64,000 nt of DNA from JAWMQL01 sp033283165 (GTDB lineage Bacteria > Pseudomonadota > Gammaproteobacteria > Pseudomonadales > Halieaceae): the NCBI GenBank assembly GCA_033283165.1, contig JAWMQL010000001.1, forward strand, positions 372,001-436,000, written 5' to 3'. The position numbers were made by a program, and so were the translations under genes. Positions within the stretch are counted from its first letter, which is position 1. Every line of letters begins with the position of its first letter. The notes under the pieces are model-generated. The model did not search any database and had not been told where the DNA came from. It saw only the letters and a list, made by a program, of their open reading frames with translations. Shown here piece after piece: positions 18,206 to 26,390 of this stretch.

Positions 18206-18284
18206 ACTGTAGTGAGTATGCCGGTTAAAGTCAATCAGATGACTGAATGACGTGGTCCGCAGGAGCGGAAATATCAAGAAGCAC

Positions 18285-18309
18285 TTTACGTTTCTGGGAA
18301 ATCGTCAAT
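18285..18309. repeat. Imperfect palindromic motif shared with 20801-20825
   Basis: The 25 bases beginning TTTACGTTTC here match 20 of 25 ungapped with a site upstream of the DUF1214 gene. This copy lies 130 nt before the VOC gene. It may be a regulator's binding site or a small dispersed repeat. Confidence 0.4.
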
Positions 18310-18414
18310 ACTGATTGGGTTCACGCTTACCTGAGCCCCGGGCGTTGTTGGGTACACCGGGAATCACGGGAGTATCAGAGACCACAATTTATTGTCGTAC
18401 TTCAGGAATTCACA

Positions 18415-18795
18415 ATGATTGGATATATAACTCTGGGTACCAATGACCTTGATCGCGCAACCATGTTCTACGACGCCTTGCTCTCTGAGATGGGTGTCAC
18501 TCGATTGATGGAGTTTGGCGATCGTGGATATGGCTGGGCGGCAAGCATGGACCAGCCAATGCTGTGCATTTTCAAGCCCTACGATGGCCAGCCAGCGACG
18601 GTGGGGAATGGTGTCATGGCGGGCATTGCAGCTGATTCGCGAGAGACGGTGGATCGAATTCACCAAAGAGCGCTGGAGCTTGGCGCCACCGATGAAGGCA
18701 GTCCCGGTCTCCGCTCCGTGGGTGGTGACGGTTTTTACGCCGCGTATTTCCGTGATCTGGATGGCAATAAGCTCGACGTATTCTGTTACGTCTGA
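18415..18795 (+). CDS. VOC (glyoxalase/bleomycin resistance) family protein
   Basis: 126 residues from the ATG of MIGYITLGTNDLDRA; upstream in-frame codons look non-coding. A single vicinal-oxygen-chelate unit pair: beta strand YITLGTNDLDRATMFYDALL at the start and a C-terminal YAAYFRDLDGNKLDVFCYV, where the final strand ends in the typical GNKLD. Family members are small cytoplasmic metal-binding lyases, dioxygenases or resistance proteins; substrate cannot be inferred. It is followed after 29 nt by a DUF501 gene. Confidence 0.88.
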   Translation: MIGYITLGTNDLDRATMFYDALLSEMGVTRLMEFGDRGYGWAASMDQPMLCIFKPYDGQPATVGNGVMAGIAADSRETVDRIHQRALELGATDEGSPGLRSVGGDGFYAAYFRDLDGNKLDVFCYV

Positions 18796-18824
18796 GCGCA
18801 GAAGCTAATGCAGATGGGCAGGCA

Positions 18825-19340
18825 GTGACTGAGGCACACACCCCGGTCGGCCCGGATTTGCGCGCCGAGGTGGCCAGGTTGCTGGGGCGCGAACCCCGTG
18901 GGCTGCGCGATGTGCCGATTTGCCGCGAGAACGGGACACCCATGGTGATACGGGTGGCCTCTCTGGTGGATGACAAACCCTTTCCGACCCTGTATTGGCT
19001 GGTGGACCCGGCCATCAACTACCGCATCGACACCGCCGAGGCGGGTGGCCTGATCAAACGACTGCAGCGTCGGGTGGACGCAGAGCCGGCATTGCAGGCC
19101 GCCATGCGCAGGGATCACCAGCGCTACATCGCCGCGCGCAATGACTTCATGACGGCGCGAGACCTCGCTCGCCTGCGGGCGCTGAATTTTTACGAAGGAT
19201 TGCAATCCCGAGGCATCGGCGGCATCGCGGATATCCGTTTCATCCGCTGCCTGCACACCTGGTACGGCGCCCACCTGGTGGAACCGAATACCATCGGTCA
19301 GCTGCTGGACGATCACTGGCGAGAGGAGTGCGCGGCATGA
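18825..19340 (+). CDS. DUF501 domain protein
   Basis: 171 residues with a GTG start; the upstream ATGs run into a stop. The DUF501 pattern is visible: LGREPRGLRDVPICRENGTPMV, then PFPTLYWLVDPAIN and, in the C-terminal half, GGIADIRFIRCLHTWYG with a closing HLVEPNTIG. These proteins are widespread, cytoplasmic and functionally undefined; they are often near ppx or enolase in other bacteria. Its stop overlaps the start of the next gene (ATGA), so the two are likely coupled. No function is proposed. Confidence 0.9.
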   Translation: MTEAHTPVGPDLRAEVARLLGREPRGLRDVPICRENGTPMVIRVASLVDDKPFPTLYWLVDPAINYRIDTAEAGGLIKRLQRRVDAEPALQAAMRRDHQRYIAARNDFMTARDLARLRALNFYEGLQSRGIGGIADIRFIRCLHTWYGAHLVEPNTIGQLLDDHWREECAA

Positions 19341-20080
19341 AGCTGCATGGATCGAGTTCTCTCCTGGTAGAGCTGTTAGTCGTTGCGCTGGGGGTGCTGC
19401 TGGCCCTGTGGGCTGACCAGTGGTGGGTGGACATACAGGAACAGCGCGAAGAACAGAAATACCTCCTGGCACTGTACGAGGATGTGAGCCAGGCGATCGA
19501 GGCCATAGACACCACCAGCGCCGAGGCAGGGGAATGGCTGCAGGCGGCCACGGACCTGTCGGCAGCCCAGGGGCGCGCAGAGCAGGTCGGGGCCCAGGAG
19601 GTGATCAGGCTGCTCGGAATCGCCCTGTTCAATATCGAGGTCTACGAAATCCCCCTGGGCGCTTATGAGGACCTGTTGGTCACAGGGCGGGTCGGTTTGA
19701 TCAGTGATCCGGAAGTTCGTTTGGGCTTGTCCCGGCTGGAGCAGAAAATCAGCGAACTCAGGACGGCGGAGACGGACCTGACTGAAACTCAGCACGGCAT
19801 CATCGACCCCTTCCTGGTCGGTCATACCAATCTATCTGCTCTGGCGCGGGTCGGTTATTCCGCTGCCGATAGCCGTTCGGCGCAACAGAGCGGAGGGCCC
19901 CTGGCGCCGGCACTGATCACCAACCGATTTGACGTGGATCACCGGGCCCTGCTCGACAACCTGGAACTGCAGAGTATCGTTGCCCTGCGTATCGTTTTGT
20001 TGTCCGAACTCATCGTGGCGGCGACCGAGGTCAGGCAGGCCCTGGTGGAGTTGCAGGACGACCTGCCCGGTACCGACTGA
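19337..20080 (+). CDS. Hypothetical membrane-anchored protein
   Basis: 247 residues. One N-terminal membrane segment, LLVELLVVALGVLLALWADQWW (about residues 9-30), is followed by an alpha-helical, probably periplasmic, domain rich in leucine and acidic residues. The pattern SLLVELLVVALGVLLAL...W plus a following EQREEQKYLLALYEDV resembles small DUF6090-like proteins, but I do not recognise it firmly. The ATG at 19337 overlaps the DUF501 stop. Nothing suggests an enzymatic centre. Confidence 0.78.
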   Translation: MKLHGSSSLLVELLVVALGVLLALWADQWWVDIQEQREEQKYLLALYEDVSQAIEAIDTTSAEAGEWLQAATDLSAAQGRAEQVGAQEVIRLLGIALFNIEVYEIPLGAYEDLLVTGRVGLISDPEVRLGLSRLEQKISELRTAETDLTETQHGIIDPFLVGHTNLSALARVGYSAADSRSAQQSGGPLAPALITNRFDVDHRALLDNLELQSIVALRIVLLSELIVAATEVRQALVELQDDLPGTD

Positions 20081-20189
20081 GTCCGAATCGCTGAAGCGGC
20101 CTGCTGGGCATCGCGGCTGTGCTGACTGGACTATTATGAAGCTCTGCGATCACGCGTAATTGACAGTCACGGCAACAGGAGGGCGATTT

Positions 20190-20705
20190 ATGAAGATGCG
20201 GTGGATAATGATAATCGGGCTGGTGGGGCTGGCACAGGTTGCCTCTGGCCAAGGCCCCCAGCCTGTCGACTGCACGCAGTCCGGGCCCCATGGCAGTTTT
20301 GACTTCTGGCTCGGCGAGTGGGAGGTGCGGGACGCCGCCGGACAGCTGCAGGGCCGCAACAGTGTGCGCAAGGTGCAGAAGGGGTGTGCGTTGGAGGAGC
20401 AGTGGACGAGTGTGCGCGGCGGCACCGGGCAGAGCGTCAACCTCTATCACCCCGGCCGCAATGAATGGCAACAGCTGTGGACGGATGCCGGCTACAGTAT
20501 TATCGATATTCGCGGCGGCCTGCAGGGCAACGACATGGTACTGGAAGGCTCCATCTTCTACCTGGGCGAGGGGACGCAGCATGCGTTTCGAGGTCGCTGG
20601 TCGCCACTGGAGGATGGCCGTGTGCGGCAGTTCTTCGAGCAGCAGGATGATGACGGCAATTGGCAAACCTGGTTTGAAGGGTTTTATCAGCGGCTCGCGC
20701 AGTGA
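20190..20705 (+). CDS. Secreted DUF1579-like protein
   Basis: 171 residues. Start at 20190, directly after GGAGGGCGATTT; a second methionine two codons later is an alternative. A signal peptide ends at about ASG. The mature part begins GSFDFWLGEWEVRD, the characteristic opening of DUF1579-type lipocalin-like barrels, and continues with strand-like repeats (VLEGSIFYLG, HAFRGRWSPL). Such proteins may bind a small hydrophobic ligand; no ligand can be named. Isolated between two intergenic gaps of 100-260 nt. Confidence 0.82.
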   Translation: MKMRWIMIIGLVGLAQVASGQGPQPVDCTQSGPHGSFDFWLGEWEVRDAAGQLQGRNSVRKVQKGCALEEQWTSVRGGTGQSVNLYHPGRNEWQQLWTDAGYSIIDIRGGLQGNDMVLEGSIFYLGEGTQHAFRGRWSPLEDGRVRQFFEQQDDDGNWQTWFEGFYQRLAQ

Positions 20706-20800
20706 GGCGGTGCTTGATAGGCATGGACTTTCAGCCTGACGGATACGTTCCACGTGGTGCACATACCTTGACGTTCTTTCCCGGTGCCAATGATCACGAT

Positions 20801-20825
20801 TTTACGTTTCCGCGGAAACGTCATT
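20801..20825. promoter_or_regulatory. 18-base perfect palindrome, possible operator
   Basis: 20804-20821 reads ACGTTTCCG followed directly by its reverse complement. The surrounding 25 bases match 20/25 with 18285-18309. It lies 146 nt upstream of the DUF1214 gene. No other feature is seen in the 20706-20966 gap. Confidence 0.45.
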
Positions 20826-20966
20826 TCCGTTCAGGCTCACATGGCGGCTGTTAAAGGAGTCTGCGATCTGTGGCGGCCAGCTTGCCCGGGTTTCAGGCGG
20901 CTTCGTTTACAAAATTTTATCTGCAGGAGCAGGGCTTTCAGTATGGCCCGGTCCGGAGGTCTATCT

Positions 20967-22190
20967 ATGCGAGCAATTATCTGTTGCATCCTGATGCTGT
21001 TCCATTCATGGGTGTCAGCCGAGGTCGACAACGAGGCGGCTGAAATGCGCGCCTGGCGCGAATTCACAAGTCAGCTCGGCGCAGCGGGTGCCGAGATTTT
21101 GAGAACATACCCCCAGCCGGGTGAACTGGATAGTGCAGAGGGTTTGCGCTATCTGCTACAGCAGCTGGGCAGTTCCATCGAGGCCATGCTCGTCGAGCAA
21201 CCGGGGCAGATTCCCCTGCTGCGTATCGGCGCGACCACCATCAACAAGTGGGGCCTCGATGGCGCCGACGCCAAGTACCAGGGTGCCAGGATCCGGGGGG
21301 ATGGTCGCTATCGCCTTTCCGGCCGGCTGGGCAGTGCCCGGCTTTTCGCCCTGCAGTTGACCCGCATGAAGGGTACTTACGACGCGTACGGGGCTCTCAC
21401 AGGGGATCAGCTCGGTGCAAATCGGGCAGGAGAGTTTGAGGTACTGATTTCCGCGGAAAAACCCCCGGATTGGAAAGGTGCGTGGCTGGAGTTGGATTCC
21501 TCCGCGGACAGCCTCCTCATTCGCGAATATTTCAGTGACTGGACAAGCGAGCGCCCCGGCAGATACTACCTGGAACAACTGGCCGAGATCGAATCCCCGG
21601 GCCCGGTGACCCTGGGACAAATCACCACCCTGCTGGAAGATACGGCGTTGAAATTCGCTTCTCGCGCGCCCCAGTGGCAGGGTCGGGTCGAGCAGGCGCG
21701 CCAGCACCTGGTGAACAAGGTCCATATGCAGAAGGCAGACGGGCAGGGGTTAGCTTCCAATGCCTACGGCAGCGGTTGGTTCCGGGTGGGCAACGACCAG
21801 GCGCTGGTCATCGAGATGGACGCGCCAGAGGCCCTGCTGTGGAGTGTACAGTTGGGCAATGTGTGGTGGGAGTCATTGGATTACATCAACCACACCGCCA
21901 GCTACAACGACAGCCAGGCCGTGGCGGGTAGCGACGGTAAATACCGCTTTGTGATTTCACAGCAGGATCCGGGGGTGCCGAACTGGTTGGATCCCGCCGG
22001 CCACCAGGAAGGGGCATTGATGTTCCGGTTGCAGGAGGCAAGAGCGATGGTGCATCCAAGGTCAAAATTGGTCTCTTTCAAGAGCCTCGCCGAGCACCTG
22101 CCGGGAGATACGCCAAAGGTAAGCGCAGAACAACGACAAGGTGAGATCAAAATACGTCGTGTGCATGCCAGCGTTCGCTGGGCGCCATAA
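20967..22190 (+). CDS. DUF1214 domain protein, exported
   Basis: 407 residues. Start at 20967, preceded by GGAGGT at the right spacing; an in-frame extension of 61 residues upstream looks non-coding. A signal peptide (MRAIICCILMLFHSWVSA) leads into a two-part mature protein with YRLSGRLGSARLFALQL near 110 and a C-terminal region of FVISQQDPGVPNWLDPAGH, the DUF1214 signature. Related proteins often follow sulfotransferases or lie in lipid/steroid operons, function unknown. Convergent with the phospholipase D-like gene, 4 nt apart. Confidence 0.85.
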   Translation: MRAIICCILMLFHSWVSAEVDNEAAEMRAWREFTSQLGAAGAEILRTYPQPGELDSAEGLRYLLQQLGSSIEAMLVEQPGQIPLLRIGATTINKWGLDGADAKYQGARIRGDGRYRLSGRLGSARLFALQLTRMKGTYDAYGALTGDQLGANRAGEFEVLISAEKPPDWKGAWLELDSSADSLLIREYFSDWTSERPGRYYLEQLAEIESPGPVTLGQITTLLEDTALKFASRAPQWQGRVEQARQHLVNKVHMQKADGQGLASNAYGSGWFRVGNDQALVIEMDAPEALLWSVQLGNVWWESLDYINHTASYNDSQAVAGSDGKYRFVISQQDPGVPNWLDPAGHQEGALMFRLQEARAMVHPRSKLVSFKSLAEHLPGDTPKVSAEQRQGEIKIRRVHASVRWAP

Positions 22191-22194
22191 GTCG

Positions 22195-23775
22195 TCAATA
22201 AAGGGACTTGGGGAAAGCCCTGAAGAAAACATCCTGGACACGCTGCCACCAGCTCCGCGCGGGCTGGCGCGATACGCTTTCGTCGGCGTTTGTCCAGGCC
22301 AGCTTCTCGTTCTGCTCGATAGTTACCCGCCAGCTGTTGTCCGGCTGCATGTCCCGTTCGATCAGTCGCGTCAGCTCCTCGCCCAGTTCGCGGCTTCGAA
22401 TAACGATGCCCATTTCTGTATTGTACGCGACCGAGCGCGGGTCAAAATTCATGGAGCCGATATAGCTGGTTTCCCTGTCCACCACCATGGCCTTGCTGTG
22501 CAGGCCGGTGAAGCCGCCCCGCACGGGTGCAGTATCGACGATGCCCTGCTGAATCGCCGGGTCATGCCGAAGCTCGTACAGTTCGGCGCCGGTTTCGATG
22601 ATCGGGCGCCGCCAGGGTTTGTAGTGGCTGTTGACCGCCGGAACGTCGTGAGATGCCAGCGAATTGGTTAATATCTTTACCGATACACCCTGTTCGTGCA
22701 GGGCCTGGAGGGTGCCGATACTGCGTTTCCGGGGAATGATGTAGGCATTGGCGATGAGCAATTCACGCTGCGAGGATTTGATCAGCGCGTTGATATGGTC
22801 CAGCATCAGCTGTTCTATATTGTGCTTGGCCGGCAGATCGGCAATCACCTCGCTGGTGCCCACCAGCAGGTGACGATCAAGCCACTGAATCTCCTGCTCC
22901 CAATTAATGGCACCCAGCGGGAAGCGCTCCAGTGTGACCTCGTTTGCCAGCAATTCGTCCAGCTGTCGGGCTCCCTGGGTTCGCTCTTCGGTAGAGACCG
23001 GTAAATCCAGCGCGGAGACCGGCATCACCCAGCGGCTGTTCCAGTAGGCGTCGAACACGGTGGATACCTGCCTCGCCGCCGGCCCGATGCCCAGTACGTC
23101 GAGGTCATGAAAATTGAAATCGGCGTTGATGCCCATGTACTCGTCGCCAATATTCCTGCCGCCGATAATCACCGCCCTGTTGTCCACCACCAGCGCTTTA
23201 TTGTGCATCCGCTGGTTGACCCGCTCCAGCTCTGCGATAGACTCGCCGAAGCGCCGGGTTATGTCGCGATTTGACCAGGGATTGAACAATCGAAGATCGA
23301 TATTGGGATGGGCATCCAGCCAGGCAGCAACCTCATCGCGCAGTGACAGTCGTGCTGCGGTTTGCAGCAGGGTATTCAGGTCGTCGATCAGTAACCGAAC
23401 CCGCACGCCCCGATCCGCCGCATCGAGCAAATGCCGGGCCAGCAGGCGACCCGCGGCATCCCCGTACCAGAGGTAGTACTGGACGTCGATGGAGTGGCGG
23501 GCCGAGTCGATCAACGCCAGGCGCCAGCGCAGGCCGTCCTCGTTACTGTCGAGTAACCTGAATCCGGATGCCTGTTCGCCGTGTTGCCGAGTGATGCGCT
23601 GTGCAACAGGAAAGAACGCGTCATCATTCCGGGGTTCCACGGCGTACTCCGGCGCAGGTCGCTCAAAAACCGGCTTGGTGCCCGTTTTACTCCCGATGAC
23701 GGCGGCGGTCATTGCGCAGCCGTTCACCAGGGCCAACGAGAGGAGAAAGACTGGGAGTGCATAGCGGCGCTGCAT
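22195..23775 (-). CDS. Phospholipase D-like lipoprotein (cardiolipin synthase-type)
   Basis: 526 residues. N-terminal lipoprotein signal (VFLLSLALVNGC, lipobox LVNGC). Two PLD active-site motifs are intact: HNKALVVDNRAVIIGGRN in the first half and HSKAMVVDRETSYIGSMN in the second. Family members transfer phosphatidyl groups or hydrolyse phospholipids; the lipobox suggests a periplasm-facing anchored enzyme. ATG at 23775 used; a GTG five codons upstream is possible. Divergent from mscS. Specific reaction (cardiolipin synthesis versus hydrolysis) is not readable. Confidence 0.9.
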   Translation of the reverse strand: MQRRYALPVFLLSLALVNGCAMTAAVIGSKTGTKPVFERPAPEYAVEPRNDDAFFPVAQRITRQHGEQASGFRLLDSNEDGLRWRLALIDSARHSIDVQYYLWYGDAAGRLLARHLLDAADRGVRVRLLIDDLNTLLQTAARLSLRDEVAAWLDAHPNIDLRLFNPWSNRDITRRFGESIAELERVNQRMHNKALVVDNRAVIIGGRNIGDEYMGINADFNFHDLDVLGIGPAARQVSTVFDAYWNSRWVMPVSALDLPVSTEERTQGARQLDELLANEVTLERFPLGAINWEQEIQWLDRHLLVGTSEVIADLPAKHNIEQLMLDHINALIKSSQRELLIANAYIIPRKRSIGTLQALHEQGVSVKILTNSLASHDVPAVNSHYKPWRRPIIETGAELYELRHDPAIQQGIVDTAPVRGGFTGLHSKAMVVDRETSYIGSMNFDPRSVAYNTEMGIVIRSRELGEELTRLIERDMQPDNSWRVTIEQNEKLAWTNADESVSRQPARSWWQRVQDVFFRAFPKSLY

Positions 23776-23978
23776 GTATTTTGCGGTCACTGGACGACCT
23801 CAACCGGGATTAGCACCACTTGCAGTCCGTTTCTGTAAGCATGGTCTGGGGGCCGTCATTGTATCCGGGTGGGAGGCGGGTGGGAACTCCATCAGTTCCG
23901 CGGTGGTATGGTGTCGGTGCCAGCCAGAACCGGTGCTATAGTTACAGCCAAGCGAAACCCGATTCCAGGGACTCCCAC

Positions 23979-25718
23979 TTGTTAGATACAGCGCCGCGCA
24001 CCGCAGCCTTTTTTTGTCTTCTGTTCTGTCTCGTAGTGCTGCCCCTGGTTCCGGTCCACGCTCAGCAGGACACCGGGAACACGGACAGCCGGGATGAAGT
24101 CGCTTACGTCGAGCAGGCCAACGAGCTCGAGCGGCGGTTGAGGCAATACCTTGACCAGGCAGCTCAACTTGAGAGTGCCCGCCAGGAACTGCAGGGAAAC
24201 GTGGCCCAGGTATATGAGCGACGGGTGCAGACCGCCAATCAGAAAGCACTCGAGTTGGCCCACGAACTGGCGCAACTGGTGATCGCGCGCGAAGCCGAGG
24301 GCCGGGATTCGGCGCCTTATGGTGACATTGCGCGAAATTTACTGGAGGAAATTCCGGACAGGATCGAGGATAACGCCAACTGGCTATTGTCCAATGCGAA
24401 CCTGGAGATCGATATTGCAGAGCTGAGCGCTGTTGAACAGATCCAGCTTGAAGCCGACCGGCACCGGTTGGCCGACCGCCTGCTGACGCTTTACAGGTTG
24501 TTTATGCGTAACCTGGATCTGTCGGAACAGATCGGCATTGATGTCACCGACCAGGCAGACTTTCTACACGATTCCCTGGTCGATGCCGCGGTCAACCAGT
24601 CTGTCGCACTCGAGCTTGCCCGCAAACACGGGGCCACCCTGAGCCGCCAGATTCAAATCCTTCCGGGTGATGCCGAGCTGGTTGCACAGGCCAAGGTCAG
24701 TATCGAGCGAGTCAGGAGGCTTCACGACACCCTGCGTCAGTTGGTGGAGATCATGGAGCGGCGTAACATTCCGGTACTGGACTACCGGCAACAGCTCGCC
24801 ACAGCCACAGGCACCATCACTGCGGACATTCTGCAGGTTGACGTTTTCGCCAGTCTGCTGAAGCGATGGACGTCTAACGCGGGTACCTGGACCCGGGAGA
24901 ACCTGCCCGGCGTCCTCTTCAACCTGTTCCTTTTTTTGCTGATCGTCTGGGTCGCGCTGACGCTTTCCAGATTCAGCCGACGCCTGGTCAAGCGTGGTCT
25001 TGAGCGCAGTTCTGCAAATCTATCCCAACTGCTTCGCCGCATGATCATTTCCAGTACGGGCAACCTCGTCCTTGTTCTGGGCCTGCTCTTCGGCCTGGCG
25101 CAATTGGGCATCTCGATCGCTCCCTTGCTGGCAGGTCTCGGTATCGCAGGTTTCATAGTCGGATTTGCCTTGCAGGATACCCTGGGAAATTTCGCTTCCG
25201 GGGTGCTGATACTGATTTATCGACCCTATGACGTAGGCGATTTTATCGAGACAAACGGGGTGCTGGGCAAGGTCAGCCGGATGAGCCTGGTCAACACCAC
25301 TGTGTTGACGATTGATAATCAGACCCTGGTGTTGCCCAACAGCAAAATCTGGGGCGATGTGATCAAGAATATTACAGCCCAGCGACAGCGCCGCGTCGAC
25401 ATGGTGTTCAGCATTGGTTACGGCGATGATATTCCCAGGGCTGAAAAGGTCCTGAAGGAAATTGTGGACGAGCACGACAAGGTGCTCGACGACCCGGCAC
25501 CGATCGTCAAGTTGCACACCCTGAATGAGTCATCCGTTGATTTCGTGGTCCGCCCCTGGGTTAAAACCGATGACTACTGGGATGTCTACTGGGATATCAC
25601 ACGCGCGGTGAAAATGCGTTTCGATGAACAGGGCATCTCGATCCCGTTTCCCCAGCGCGATGTGCACCTGTTTACCGCGGGTTCTGACAAGGGTAATGAC
25701 GGCGGTTCACAAGGCTAG
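23979..25718 (+). CDS. Mechanosensitive ion channel, MscS family, with large periplasmic domain
   Basis: 579 residues from a TTG (LLDTAPRT). A signal peptide ending VHA precedes a roughly 270-residue coiled-coil-rich periplasmic region, then membrane helices (FNLFLFLLIVWVALTL, ISSTGNLVLVLGLLFGLAQLGI, and the pore helix PLLAGLGIAGFIVGFALQDTLGNFASG) and the MscS beta/alpha-beta domain with IYRPYDVGDFIE and VDMVFSIGYGDDIPRA. It opens under membrane tension to release solutes. An upstream in-frame start at 23820 is less likely because it would precede the signal peptide with unrelated sequence. Its stop shares the bases CTAG with the convergent nrdJb stop. Confidence 0.9.
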   Translation: MLDTAPRTAAFFCLLFCLVVLPLVPVHAQQDTGNTDSRDEVAYVEQANELERRLRQYLDQAAQLESARQELQGNVAQVYERRVQTANQKALELAHELAQLVIAREAEGRDSAPYGDIARNLLEEIPDRIEDNANWLLSNANLEIDIAELSAVEQIQLEADRHRLADRLLTLYRLFMRNLDLSEQIGIDVTDQADFLHDSLVDAAVNQSVALELARKHGATLSRQIQILPGDAELVAQAKVSIERVRRLHDTLRQLVEIMERRNIPVLDYRQQLATATGTITADILQVDVFASLLKRWTSNAGTWTRENLPGVLFNLFLFLLIVWVALTLSRFSRRLVKRGLERSSANLSQLLRRMIISSTGNLVLVLGLLFGLAQLGISIAPLLAGLGIAGFIVGFALQDTLGNFASGVLILIYRPYDVGDFIETNGVLGKVSRMSLVNTTVLTIDNQTLVLPNSKIWGDVIKNITAQRQRRVDMVFSIGYGDDIPRAEKVLKEIVDEHDKVLDDPAPIVKLHTLNESSVDFVVRPWVKTDDYWDVYWDITRAVKMRFDEQGISIPFPQRDVHLFTAGSDKGNDGGSQG

Positions 25719-26380
25719 GAGCATTTGGAGTCGCCGCAACTCAGGCACACCATGCAGCCATCGGAAAAAACCACTGCCTTGGTATGACACTTCCCGCAAA
25801 GTTCCGCTGTGGCCGGATAGCCATCGGTCTCCTCGTTGCCAGCCAATTCCTGTTTTTTCCGCGCGATGTAGGCCTGCTGGTGTTCGTCCAGGGCATTGTC
25901 ATCCAGCAGGCCGATGCGTTTCATGTGGTCTTCGATGGCTTCGCCGATCTCGGCCACCAGTGAAGGCATGAAACGACCGCCGCGTTTGAAATAACCGCCC
26001 TTGGGGTCGAACACGCCCTTCAGTTCCTCCACCAGGAAGGTCGCGTCGCCGCCCTTGCGAAATACCGCGGAAATAACCCGGGTCAGGGCCACCACCCACT
26101 GGAAATGATCCATGTTCTTGGAATTGATGAATATCTCGAAGGGGCGCCGTTGTTCATGTTCGGTACCCTCGTTGAGCACGATATCGTTGATGGTGATGTA
26201 CAGCGCATGTTCAGAAAGGGGTGTCTTGACCTTGTAGGTAGAGCCTACCAGGATTTCCGGCCGCTCCAGTTTTTCGTGCATCTGCACCACGTCGCTGTCG
26301 ACCCGGGCTACGGTACCGTTGTCGCCTTTCGGCAGCACCACCGCATCCACGATTTCCTGCTCGATTTTTCGAATGGCCAT
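25715..26380 (-). CDS. nrdJb: Class II ribonucleotide reductase, NrdJb subunit
   Basis: 221 residues, TSCPD-domain protein like NrdJb of Pseudomonas. N-terminal VDAVVLPKGDNGTVARVDSD, a central FEIFINSKNMDHFQWVVALTRVISAVFRKGGD, and a C-terminal cysteine cluster CGKCHTKAVVF and CLSCGDSKC that can bind zinc or serve in redox relay. In the two-gene class II enzyme NrdJb enhances NrdJa activity. It starts 10 nt after the end of nrdJa on the same strand and ends sharing four bases with the convergent mscS stop. Confidence 0.92.
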   Translation of the reverse strand: MAIRKIEQEIVDAVVLPKGDNGTVARVDSDVVQMHEKLERPEILVGSTYKVKTPLSEHALYITINDIVLNEGTEHEQRRPFEIFINSKNMDHFQWVVALTRVISAVFRKGGDATFLVEELKGVFDPKGGYFKRGGRFMPSLVAEIGEAIEDHMKRIGLLDDNALDEHQQAYIARKKQELAGNEETDGYPATAELCGKCHTKAVVFSDGCMVCLSCGDSKCS

Positions 26381-26390
26381 GAGTACTCTC

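Noticed and set aside
15519..18212. Long plus-strand open frame (about 897 codons) across cobO and btuB
   Set aside because: It is the antisense of two well-supported genes and the riboswitch, with alanine/valine/glycine-rich composition; high-GC antisense frames stay open by chance.
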